From an uncultured Eubacteriales bacterium (GTDB lineage: Bacteria; Bacillota; Clostridia; Oscillospirales; Oscillospiraceae), in NCBI GenBank assembly GCA_900549495.1, contig UROL01000102.1, forward strand, positions 1-6,795: a stretch of 6,795 bases of DNA, written 5' to 3'. Within the stretch, counting starts at the first letter, position 1, and every line of letters starts with the position of its first letter. A model generated the notes under the pieces. The model saw only the letters and a list, made by a program, of their open reading frames with translations, ran no database searches and was not told the origin of the DNA. Of this stretch, positions 1 to 6,795 are shown piece after piece. A program made the translations under genes and the position numbers.

Positions 1-53
1 TTTTTTCAAGCAGAAGACGGCATACGAGATCAGCCTCGGTCTCGTGGGCTCGG
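1..53 (+). other. Illumina P7 / Nextera i7 primer sequence (not genomic)
   Basis: Bases 7-30 match the 24-base Illumina P7 flow-cell sequence (begins CAAGCAGAAGACGG, ends CATACGAGAT). Bases 31-38 (CAGCCTCG) sit exactly where the i7 index belongs; the reverse complement CGAGGCTG is, from memory, Nextera index N710. Bases 39-53 (GTCTCGTGGGCTCGG) are the 3' part of the Nextera i7 PCR primer. The six T before P7 fit the T linker of the grafted flow-cell oligo, normally seen as poly-A after adapter read-through. The 19-base mosaic end that should follow in a tagmented fragment is absent and coding sequence starts immediately, so the primer probably primed directly on genomic DNA. The true contig end is at about base 54. 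The last bases of the primer may coincide with real genomic bases, because they continue the reading frame as Thr-Glu-Pro. Confidence 0.97.
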
Positions 54-1020
54 TGCGCATAATCTCAATAAACCGGTTCAGCCCGGCAAAGCCGTTGGCA
101 AAAAGCTCCGAAAAGTTCGCCAGCTTCCGCATGGGGGTGACAAAGGTGGCAATATACAGGCTAAAGGTAATCAAATCCCGATAGTCCAGCTTGCCCTTCA
201 AAATCATATACCCGCCCAGGGCAATGATAATGACGTTCATCATGGTCAGGAAAAGCTCCATGGTACTGTTAAACATGGCCATGGCCTTGTGGAATTCCCG
301 CTTGGAGGTTTTGAACTGCTCGTTGGCTGCATCAAACCGGGCGGCCTCCACTGCCTCGTTGGCGAAGGCCTTGGCAGTGCGGATGCCGGTAAGGCTGGAC
401 TCCACCTCGGCGTTGATGTTGGCCACCTTCTGCTTGACCCCAACGGAAACCCGGCTCATCCACTTGCGCATACCAAAGGCCACCACCAGGAAGATGGGAA
501 TCAGCAGTCCCACCATCAGGGCCAGCTCCCAGCGGATGGAGGCCATGACAATCAGGGCACCCACAATGGTAATGGCGGAGGTGAGCAAATCCTCCGGCCC
601 ATGGTGGGCCAGCTCCGTCAGCTCAAACAGGTCAGAGGTCAGCCGGCTCATCAGCTGGCCGGTGCGGTTCTGGTCGTAGAAGTCGAAGCTCATCCCCTGC
701 AAATGGTGGAACAAATCCCGGCGGATATCCGCCTCCACCCGGATGCCGAAGGTGTGGCCCAAATAGCACACCACGTAATTCAGCCCGGCCCGGAGAACAT
801 AGAATATCGCCATGGTCAGCATCACAATGAAAAATACCCGGTATTTCTCGTTGGGCAGATAGTCATACAGGGCTTGCCGGGTCACCAGGGGAAAGCTCAA
901 ATCGATGGCCGCCATCAGCACGGCGCAGCAGATGTCCAGGGCAAACAGCCCCTTGTGGGCGGCAAAATAGCTGAGGAAAATCTGTATGGGCTTTTTTCTT
1001 CGATAGTCTTGTGTTGTCAT
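54..1020 (-). CDS. ABC-type exporter, transmembrane half (3' end missing)
   Basis: The frame is open from ATG at 1018-1020 into the primer at 53, giving about 322 residues and no stop. It starts MTTQDYRRKKPIQIFLSYF and has the six-helix pattern of a type I ABC exporter (MsbA/LmrA-like): hydrophobic stretches near residues 24-46, 61-87, 146-162, 165-183, 252-275 and 283-298. The intracellular-loop signature FYDQNRTGQLMSRLTSD lies at 114-130 and ESSLTGIRTAKAFANE at 207-222, both typical of the transmembrane domain of this family. It ends at NRFIEIMR, just before the linker to the nucleotide-binding domain. Walker A, LSGGQ and Walker B would follow but are off the contig; the loss is a sequencing boundary, not evidence of a pseudogene. 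Full members run about 570-600 residues. The protein sits in the cytoplasmic membrane and would use ATP to expel a substrate that cannot be told from this half. A Shine-Dalgarno AAGGAGG (1029-1035 on the complement) lies 8 bases before the ATG. Many such genes come as heterodimer pairs; a partner could lie beyond the left end. Confidence 0.93.
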
Positions 1021-1044
1021 GGTGGCATCCTCCTTATCAGAGCT

Positions 1045-1072
1045 ATTATATCTCTTTTTTCGGAAAACGCAA
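1045..1072 (-). promoter_or_regulatory. Promoter of the ABC exporter gene
   Basis: Read on the minus strand, -35 TTGCGT (1067-1072) and a perfect -10 TATAAT (1045-1050) are separated by 16 bases. Transcription would start near 1038, leaving a leader of about 18 bases that holds the AAGGAGG ribosome binding site. The spacing and the match to the vegetative sigma consensus support it; no experiment does. It is back to back with the plus-strand promoter at 1093-1121. Confidence 0.7.
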
Positions 1073-1092
1073 TCCCGCCTTGGGGGAGATTC

Positions 1093-1121
1093 TTGCGCTT
1101 CCGCCGGGTTTCTGGTATACT
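1093..1121 (+). promoter_or_regulatory. Promoter of the pseudouridine synthase gene
   Basis: The -35 TTGCGC (1093-1098) and -10 TATACT (1116-1121) are 17 bases apart. The -10 is preceded by TGG, forming an extended -10 element (TGnTATACT). Transcription would begin near 1128, about 24 bases before the ATG at 1152. This also argues against a longer protein starting at 1011, because the region 1011-1151 would then hold a promoter and the divergent gene's start instead of coding sequence. Confidence 0.7.
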
Positions 1122-1140
1122 GAGGAAAACCTGATTTACC

Positions 1141-1146
1141 GGGAGG
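1141..1146 (+). promoter_or_regulatory. Ribosome binding site deciding the pseudouridine synthase start
   Basis: GGGAGG ends 5 bases before ATG 1152. It selects that start over the upstream in-frame ATG at 1011, which lacks a comparable site and would lie inside the divergent ABC exporter gene. Confidence 0.75.
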
Positions 1147-1151
1147 ATGCC

Positions 1152-1739
1152 ATGGAATTTTTGTATACAAGCAAAGAAATTGCCGTGATTCTCAAGCCCG
1201 TGGGACTGGATGCGGAGCAGGAGGTGCCCGCTGCCATTGCAGCGGAAATCGGCGGTGATGTCTTCCCCATCCATCGGCTGGACAAAAATGTGGGGGGCTG
1301 CATGGTATATGCCCGCACCCCCCGGGCCGCCGCCGCCCTGAGCCGGGCGGTGCAGGAGGGGGCCATGCAGAAGGAATATGTGGCTCTGGTTCACGGCACC
1401 CCGCCAGAGCAAGGGGACTGGCAGGATTTATTGTGGAAGGACAGCGGGAAAAACAAGGTGTTCGTCGTCCGGCGGGAGCGGAAAGGGGTCAAGGCCGCCC
1501 GGCTGGAATTCACCTGCCTGCGGCCGGGGGAAATTTCCCTGGTTCGCATCCTGCTCCACACCGGCCGCAGCCACCAGATCCGGGTGCAGTTTGCCTCCCG
1601 GGGCTACCCCCTGGTGGGCGACCACAAATACGGTGCCCGGGACGACTGCGCCGCCCCCCAGCTCTTTTCCTGCGCCCTTACCTTCCCCTTGAACGGCCAG
1701 ACAATGCACTTCGAGGCGCTGCCGGAGTGGGGGAAATAA
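1152..1739 (+). CDS. Small RluA-family RNA pseudouridine synthase
   Basis: This 195-residue protein would convert specific uridines in rRNA or tRNA to pseudouridine; its exact target cannot be read from sequence. Family landmarks appear in order: the LKPVGL start motif (14-19), the catalytic motif HRLDKNVGG (41-49) with the expected nucleophile Asp44, QKEYVALVHG (the family K-Y-ALV-G block), and GRSHQIRVQFASRGYPLVGD followed by HKYGA near the C terminus. There is no N-terminal S4 RNA-binding domain and the protein is shorter than RluA-RluD (about 220-330 residues), placing it with the compact single-domain members common in Clostridia. The catalytic loop reads NVGG where most relatives have a TSG-type sequence, a modest departure. 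The start is set by GGGAGG at 1141-1146 and by the promoter at 1093-1121. The gene is monocistronic, diverges from the ABC exporter and ends 13 bases before a hairpin terminator. Confidence 0.92.
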   Translation: MEFLYTSKEIAVILKPVGLDAEQEVPAAIAAEIGGDVFPIHRLDKNVGGCMVYARTPRAAAALSRAVQEGAMQKEYVALVHGTPPEQGDWQDLLWKDSGKNKVFVVRRERKGVKAARLEFTCLRPGEISLVRILLHTGRSHQIRVQFASRGYPLVGDHKYGARDDCAAPQLFSCALTFPLNGQTMHFEALPEWGK

Positions 1740-1752
1740 TCTTCCGTTTTCT

Positions 1753-1783
1753 GCAAAATCCCCGCCATTGGCGGGGATTTTGC
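1753..1783. terminator. Bidirectional intrinsic terminator between convergent genes
   Basis: Bases 1753-1766 and 1770-1783 are a perfect 14-bp inverted repeat (GCAAAATCCCCGCC and its complement) closed by the three-base loop ATT. The stem has a GC-rich core flanked by AAAA on one side and TTTT on the other, so both transcripts would carry a short U run on the 3' arm. It lies 13 bases after the pseudouridine synthase stop and 22 bases after the glutamine synthetase stop, so it can serve both. The U run is short and inside the stem, so efficiency may be moderate. Confidence 0.85.
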
Positions 1784-1805
1784 GGGTTATAGGGGCGATT
1801 CCTGT

Positions 1806-3886
<2,081 letters not shown>

Positions 3887-3893
<7 letters not shown>

Positions 3894-3961
3894 ACCGATT
3901 TCTCCTTTTTCAAAAAATAAAAAGCGACAAGGTGCCGGAGGGGAATACCCATCCGCAACAT
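3887..3961 (-). CDS. Possible leader peptide overlapping the glnN start (tentative)
   Basis: Within the glnN leader an open frame of 24 codons runs from ATG 3959-3961 to TAA 3887-3889, or 21 codons from a second in-frame ATG at 3950-3952. The second ATG has AAGGA about 8 bases upstream, a weak ribosome binding site; the first has none at proper spacing. The stop falls just after the glnN ATG (3891-3893), so translation could be coupled, and ribosomes on this frame would cross the terminator hairpin. The peptide (begins [10 protein letters not shown], or MGIPLRH from the second ATG) has no glutamine codons, no run of any regulatory amino acid and no signal or known domain. It may be a chance frame; conservation would be needed to accept it. 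Confidence 0.15.
3901..3908 (-). promoter_or_regulatory. Shine-Dalgarno site of glnN
   Basis: On the minus strand AAAGGAGA sits 7 bases before ATG 3893. It follows directly after the U-rich tail of the leader hairpin, so it lies outside the terminator stem and would be free in transcripts that read through. Confidence 0.85.
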
Positions 3962-3974
3962 CCTTGTCGCTTTT
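3912..3974 (-). terminator. Terminator-like hairpin in the glnN 5' leader (candidate attenuator)
   Basis: On the minus strand AAAAGCGACAAGG (3974-3962) pairs perfectly over 13 bp with CCTTGTCGCTTTT (3932-3920). The 29-base interior (3961-3933) folds further: GCGGA and GGG against CCC and TCCGGC around a TATT loop, with one mismatch and a bulged G. The stem runs straight into a U tract of five T, one A and six T (3923-3912). This is the full signature of an intrinsic terminator, yet it lies after the glnN promoter (3990-4018) and before the glnN ribosome binding site (3901-3908), so it would stop transcription of glnN itself. The clpB gene upstream already has its own terminator at 4108-4143, so a read-through role is less likely. 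The natural reading is conditional premature termination in response to nitrogen status; the signal is not identified. Confidence 0.8.
3955..3970 (-). promoter_or_regulatory. Alternative hairpin with A..G six-base loop (possible antiterminator)
   Basis: On the minus strand GCGAC (3970-3966) can pair with GTTGC (3959-3955), one pair being G-U, closing the six-base loop AAGGAT with A at loop position 1 and G at position 4. That loop pattern is what ANTAR-domain antiterminators such as EutV recognise in paired hairpins. The 5' arm is the same GCGAC that starts the terminator stem, so the two structures exclude each other. Only one such hairpin is visible, whereas ANTAR targets normally have two in tandem, and a five-base stem can arise by chance. 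It is therefore a candidate only. Confidence 0.3.
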
Positions 3975-3989
3975 CTTATATTTGCCTGG

Positions 3990-4018
3990 ATTTTACTCCG
4001 CCCCAGGGGGATTGTCAA
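3990..4018 (-). promoter_or_regulatory. Promoter of glnN
   Basis: On the minus strand a perfect -35 TTGACA (4013-4018) is followed after exactly 17 bases by -10 TAAAAT (3990-3995). Transcription would start near 3983, nine bases before the leader hairpin, giving a leader of about 90 bases before the glnN ATG. This is the best match to the vegetative sigma consensus in the window, which fits a strong basal promoter restrained downstream by attenuation. Confidence 0.85.
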
Positions 4019-4030
4019 CAGGTTTTTGCA

Positions 4031-4080
4031 TTTGCCATGTGAATTTTGTGAAATTTGGCAGGATACGAGGATTGCCCAAA
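4031..4080. repeat. Short inverted and direct repeats upstream of the glnN promoter
   Basis: Three related arms occur just upstream of the glnN -35: TGCCA (4033-4037), TTTGGCA (4054-4060) and TGCCCAAA (4073-4080). The first two form a TGCCA-N18-TGGCA inverted repeat and the last two an imperfect TTTGGCA / TGCCCAAA inverted repeat with 12 bases between. The sequence also holds the direct repeat TGTGAA (4039-4044 and 4048-4053). The position, roughly -50 to -97 of the predicted start, would suit a transcription regulator. It does not fit the GlnR consensus (TGTNA-N7-TNACA) or a sigma-54 promoter. The repeats are short enough to be chance. Confidence 0.25.
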
Positions 4081-4107
4081 GCAAAAACAGTGCATCCTGT
4101 ATGGTGC

Positions 4108-4143
4108 AAAAAATCCACCCGAAGGGTTGCTTCGGGTGGATTT
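4108..4143 (-). terminator. Intrinsic terminator of clpB
   Basis: On the minus strand AAATCCACCCGAAG (4143-4130) and its exact complement (4124-4111) form a 14-bp stem with a five-base loop (4129-4125). The 3' arm ends in a run of six T (4113-4108, the last three unpaired). It begins 16 bases after the clpB stop codon and cuts clpB off from glnN. There is no T run on the plus-strand side, so it works in the minus direction. Confidence 0.93.
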
Positions 4144-4159
4144 CCGGGGGTAGGCCGGA

Positions 4160-6751
4160 TTATTTCATGGTCAGCTCGCCGTTTTCCCAGTCCACGGTAA
4201 CGGTCTGGCCGGGGAGGATATTGCCCTCCAGAATCCGCTTGCTGAGCATGGTCTCCACGGTGTGCTGCACATAACGGCGCAGGGGACGGGCACCAAACTC
4301 CGGATTGTAGGCGGCATCCACAATGGCGCTCTTGGCGGCATCGGTGACCACGCAGCGAATCTGCTGCTGAGCCAGGCGGCTGTTCAGCTTGTCGATTTGC
4401 AGGTCGATAATCTTGGTTACATTCTCCTTGGTCAGGGGCTTGTAGAAGACAATCTCATCCAGCCGGTTCAGGAATTCCGGACGGAAGGAGCGGCGCAGCA
4501 GGCTCAGCACCTGGGCCCGGGCCTCTTCTTTGATATTGCCCTGGGCGTCGATGCCGCCCAGCAGATACTCAGAGCCCAGGTTGGAGGTGAGAATCAGAAT
4601 GGTATTCTTAAAGTCCACGGTGCGGCCCTGGGAGTCGGTGATACGGCCATCGTCCAGCACCTGCAGCAGGATGTTGAACACATCCGGATGGGCCTTCTCC
4701 ACCTCGTCGAACAGCACTACGCTATAGGGCTTCCGGCGGACGGCTTCCGTCAGCTGACCGCCCTCGTCATAGCCCACATATCCGGGAGGCGCACCAATGA
4801 GACGGCTGACGGAGAATTTCTCCATGTATTCGGACATATCAATCCGAATCATGTTGTTCTCGTCGTCAAACAGCGCCTCTGCCAGAGCCTTGGCCAGCTC
4901 GGTTTTGCCCACGCCGGTGGGGCCCAGGAACAGGAAGGAGCCAATGGGGCGGTTGGGGTCCTGAATACCGGCCCGGCTGCGCTGGATGGCTTCGGTGACG
5001 GCGGTGACGGCCTCATCCTGGCCCACCACCCGCTTGTGCAGGGTCTTGTCCAGGCTCAGCAGCTTCTCCCGCTCACCCTGTACCAGACGGGACACAGGGA
5101 TGCCGGTCCAGCGCTCTACGATTCTGGCAATCTCATCCTCGGTGACCCGATCCCGGAGTAGATTCCCCTCGTGGGCGGCGTTGACCTTCTGCTCCTCCTC
5201 GGCCAGCTTCCGCTTGGCCTCGGGCAGGCGGCCATATTTCAGCTCGGCGGCCTTTTCCAAATCATAGTTCCGCTCGGCGGCTTCGATCTGACGGTTCAAA
5301 TCCTCGATGGTTTCCCGCAGCTGCTGGACCTTGCCGATGGCGTTCTTTTCGTTTTCCCACTGGGCCTTCATGGCGTTGAAGGAATCCCGCTCCTCGGCCA
5401 GCTCCTTTTGCAGCTTGGCCAGATTGGCCTTGCTCAGCTCGTCGTCCTCTTTTTTCAGGGCAGCCTCCTCAATCTCCATCTGGATGATTTTCCGGGAGAC
5501 CTTGTCCAGCTCAGTGGGCATGGAGTCCATTTCGGTACGAATCTGGGCGCAGGCCTCATCCACCAGGTCGATGGCCTTGTCCGGCAAGAACCGGTCGGTA
5601 ATGTACCGGTGAGACAGGGTGGCGGCGGCGATAATGGCGGAATCGGTGATTTTCACGCCGTGGAACACCTCGTAGCGCTCCTTCAGGCCACGGAGAATGG
5701 CGATGGTATCCTCCACCGTGGGCTCATTGACCATCACCGGCTGGAACCGGCGGGCCAGAGCGGGGTCTTTTTCAATATAGGTGCGGTATTCGTCCAGGGT
5801 GGTGGCACCGATGCAGTGCAGCTCGCCCCGGGCCAGCATGGGCTTGAGCAGGTTGCCGGCATCCATGCTGCCCTCGGTCTTGCCTGCGCCCACAATGGTG
5901 TGCAGCTCATCGATAAAGAGCAGAATTCTGCCTTCGGACTGCTTGACCTCATTGAGGACGGCTTTCAGCCGCTCCTCAAATTCGCCCCGGTATTTGGCAC
6001 CGGCAATCAGTGCGCCCATATCCAGGGCAAAAATGGTCTTGTCCTGCAAGCTCTTGGGCACGTCCTTCTTTACGATACGCTGGGCCAGACCCTCGGCAAT
6101 GGCGGTTTTACCAACGCCGGGCTCGCCAATCAGCACCGGGTTATTCTTGGACTTCCGGGAGAGAATCCGAATCACATTCCGGATTTCCTCGTCACGGCCA
6201 ATCACCGGGTCCATCTTCTGCTCCCGGGCCCGCTTTACCAGGTCGGTGCCGTACTTCTCCAGGGCATCATAGGTGCCCTCGGGGTTGTCGGTGGTCACCC
6301 GCTGGTTGCCCCGGACGGCTTGCAGGGCCTTCATGGCATCATCCGGCGTGATGCGGTAGGTGCCAAACAGGTTCTTGACGCTGCCCTGGGCAGTGTCCAG
6401 CAGCCCCAGGAACAGATGCTCCACGGAGACGTACTCATCCTTCATGTGCTCTGCCCGGTCCTGGGCGGCGATAAGGGTCTGGTTCAGTGCATTGCTGATA
6501 TAAATCTTGTCGGCCTCCCGTGCGCCGGTGACGCCGGGGAGCTTGGAAACCTCTGCCATGGCGGCAGCGGACAGGCTCTCCACGGTGACGCCCATCTTGG
6601 TCAGCAGCTGGGGGATCAGCCCGCCATCCTGCTGCAGCAAGGCGGCCAGCAGGTGAATCTGTTCCAGCTGCTGATGGTTGTTGCGAATCGCCAAATTCTG
6701 CGCTTCCTGAACGGCTTCCTGAGATTTCTGCGTGAAGTTTTGTAATGTCAT
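4160..6751 (-). CDS. clpB: ATP-dependent disaggregase ClpB (Hsp100)
   Basis: This 863-residue protein is a complete ClpB (family length about 855-870), the hexameric AAA+ machine that, with DnaK/DnaJ/GrpE, pulls polypeptides out of heat-induced aggregates in the cytoplasm. Domains in order: Clp-N repeat domain (1-145); first AAA+ domain with Walker A GEPGVGKT (209-216), Walker B LLFIDE (277-282), pore-loop KYRGE (Tyr254) and arginine finger ARR (333-335); the ClpB-specific coiled-coil middle domain (about 400-525, rich in Glu/Lys, including [17 protein letters not shown]); second AAA+ domain with Walker A GPTGVGKT (610-617), pore-loop GYVG (Tyr658), Walker B VVLFDE (678-683) and sensor-2 GARPLRR (820-826). 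The long middle domain separates it from ClpA and ClpC, and no ClpP-binding loop is evident. ATG 6751 is preferred over the in-frame ATG at 6769 because AAAGGAAGG sits 6 bases before it and [14 protein letters not shown] is the usual N terminus. The promoter and any heat-shock operator (CIRCE/CtsR) lie beyond the contig end. Confidence 0.98.
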   Translation of the reverse strand: MTLQNFTQKSQEAVQEAQNLAIRNNHQQLEQIHLLAALLQQDGGLIPQLLTKMGVTVESLSAAAMAEVSKLPGVTGAREADKIYISNALNQTLIAAQDRAEHMKDEYVSVEHLFLGLLDTAQGSVKNLFGTYRITPDDAMKALQAVRGNQRVTTDNPEGTYDALEKYGTDLVKRAREQKMDPVIGRDEEIRNVIRILSRKSKNNPVLIGEPGVGKTAIAEGLAQRIVKKDVPKSLQDKTIFALDMGALIAGAKYRGEFEERLKAVLNEVKQSEGRILLFIDELHTIVGAGKTEGSMDAGNLLKPMLARGELHCIGATTLDEYRTYIEKDPALARRFQPVMVNEPTVEDTIAILRGLKERYEVFHGVKITDSAIIAAATLSHRYITDRFLPDKAIDLVDEACAQIRTEMDSMPTELDKVSRKIIQMEIEEAALKKEDDELSKANLAKLQKELAEERDSFNAMKAQWENEKNAIGKVQQLRETIEDLNRQIEAAERNYDLEKAAELKYGRLPEAKRKLAEEEQKVNAAHEGNLLRDRVTEDEIARIVERWTGIPVSRLVQGEREKLLSLDKTLHKRVVGQDEAVTAVTEAIQRSRAGIQDPNRPIGSFLFLGPTGVGKTELAKALAEALFDDENNMIRIDMSEYMEKFSVSRLIGAPPGYVGYDEGGQLTEAVRRKPYSVVLFDEVEKAHPDVFNILLQVLDDGRITDSQGRTVDFKNTILILTSNLGSEYLLGGIDAQGNIKEEARAQVLSLLRRSFRPEFLNRLDEIVFYKPLTKENVTKIIDLQIDKLNSRLAQQQIRCVVTDAAKSAIVDAAYNPEFGARPLRRYVQHTVETMLSKRILEGNILPGQTVTVDWENGELTMK

Positions 6752-6757
6752 AGCGAT

Positions 6758-6766
6758 CCTTCCTTT
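6758..6766 (-). promoter_or_regulatory. Ribosome binding site deciding the clpB start
   Basis: On the minus strand AAAGGAAGG ends 6 bases before ATG 6751. The upstream in-frame ATG at 6769 overlaps the position just before this site and abuts the adapter, so it cannot be the real start. Confidence 0.85.
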
Positions 6767-6771
6767 CATGC

Positions 6772-6795
6772 CTGTCTCTTATACACATCTGACGC
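6772..6795. other. Nextera transposase mosaic end and i5-side adapter (not genomic)
   Basis: Bases 6772-6790 are the 19-base Tn5/Nextera mosaic end in read-through orientation (CTGTCTCTTATACACATCT), followed by GACGC, the first bases of the i5-side (read 1) adapter. This is what is left when short-insert reads are not adapter-trimmed before assembly. Genomic sequence ends at about 6771. Read on the minus strand from 6788 it translates as MCIRDR, a false N terminus produced by this adapter. It is not a natural Tn5 or IS50 end: only the synthetic 19-base element plus adapter is present. Confidence 0.97.

Noticed and set aside
54..1020. ABC exporter as a pseudogene or stand-alone transmembrane protein lacking an ATPase domain
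   Set aside because: The frame is intact up to the primer boundary; the missing half is explained by the contig end.
289..1134. Open frame of 281 codons on the plus strand over the ABC exporter gene
   Set aside because: The minus-strand frame encodes a clear ABC exporter transmembrane domain over the same bases; the plus-strand product has no family features.
1011..1151. N-terminal extension of the pseudouridine synthase from ATG 1011
   Set aside because: The extension would overlap the divergent ABC exporter start and both promoters; GGGAGG before ATG 1152 and the family start motif favour the shorter protein.
3912..3974. Hairpin as a simple second terminator of clpB
   Set aside because: clpB already has a strong terminator 16 bases after its stop, and the glnN promoter lies between the two hairpins, so the second one is in the glnN transcript. 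A backup role for read-through is not fully excluded.
4031..4080. Sigma-54 (-24/-12) promoter or GlnR box upstream of glnN
   Set aside because: The GG and GC dinucleotides are not 10 bases apart as sigma-54 requires, and no TGTNA-N7-TNACA match exists; a vegetative promoter is present instead.
5171..6745. Open frame of 524 codons antisense to clpB (and a 299-codon one at 4262-5161)
   Set aside because: Both are antisense shadows of clpB caused by high G/C at third codon positions; no motifs, promoter or convincing ribosome binding site.
6435..6788. Minus-strand frame of 117 codons starting MCIRDR
   Set aside because: Its start lies in the Nextera adapter and the rest is out of frame with clpB.
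6772..6790. Natural Tn5/IS50 transposon end
   Set aside because: The 19-base mosaic end is followed by synthetic read 1 adapter bases, and the opposite contig end is a P7 primer; this is library DNA.

Overview
The window is a short assembled contig carrying four protein genes of a Gram-positive-type anaerobe, enclosed at both ends by Illumina Nextera library sequence. Bases 1-53 are the P7/i7 indexing primer and bases 6772-6795 are the transposase mosaic end plus the first bases of the i5-side adapter. Only about 54-6771 is genomic. The DNA is GC-rich with strong G/C preference at third codon positions. A type III (GlnN) glutamine synthetase, purine-rich Shine-Dalgarno sites and vegetative promoters resembling TTGACA/TATAAT suggest a Clostridia member. 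A GC-rich Oscillospirales/Ruminococcaceae-like gut bacterium is my best guess, inferred from protein character only.

Layout. (i) 54-1020, minus: the first about 322 residues of an ABC-type exporter, whose ATPase half is lost because the contig ends in primer sequence. (ii) 1021-1151: a divergent promoter region with one vegetative-type promoter facing each way. (iii) 1152-1739, plus: a small RluA-family RNA pseudouridine synthase. (iv) 1753-1783: a perfect hairpin acting as a shared terminator between convergent genes. (v) 1806-3893, minus: type III glutamine synthetase, complete. (vi) 3894-4159: the control region of the glutamine synthetase gene, holding a near-consensus promoter, a leader RNA with a strong intrinsic-terminator hairpin just before the Shine-Dalgarno site, and the clpB terminator. 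(vii) 4160-6751, minus: complete ClpB disaggregase, with its ribosome binding site just inside the genomic part.

The four genes look like four separate transcription units of core metabolism and housekeeping (export, RNA modification, nitrogen assimilation, protein quality control). I see no mobile element, CRISPR array, tRNA, rRNA or obvious novel gene system. The most interesting biology is the glutamine synthetase leader. It has the geometry of a transcription attenuator, with an alternative hairpin bearing a six-base A..G loop (ANTAR-target-like) that would mask the terminator's 5' arm, and a small overlapping upstream reading frame. The most important practical observation is that both ends of the contig are adapter artefacts.
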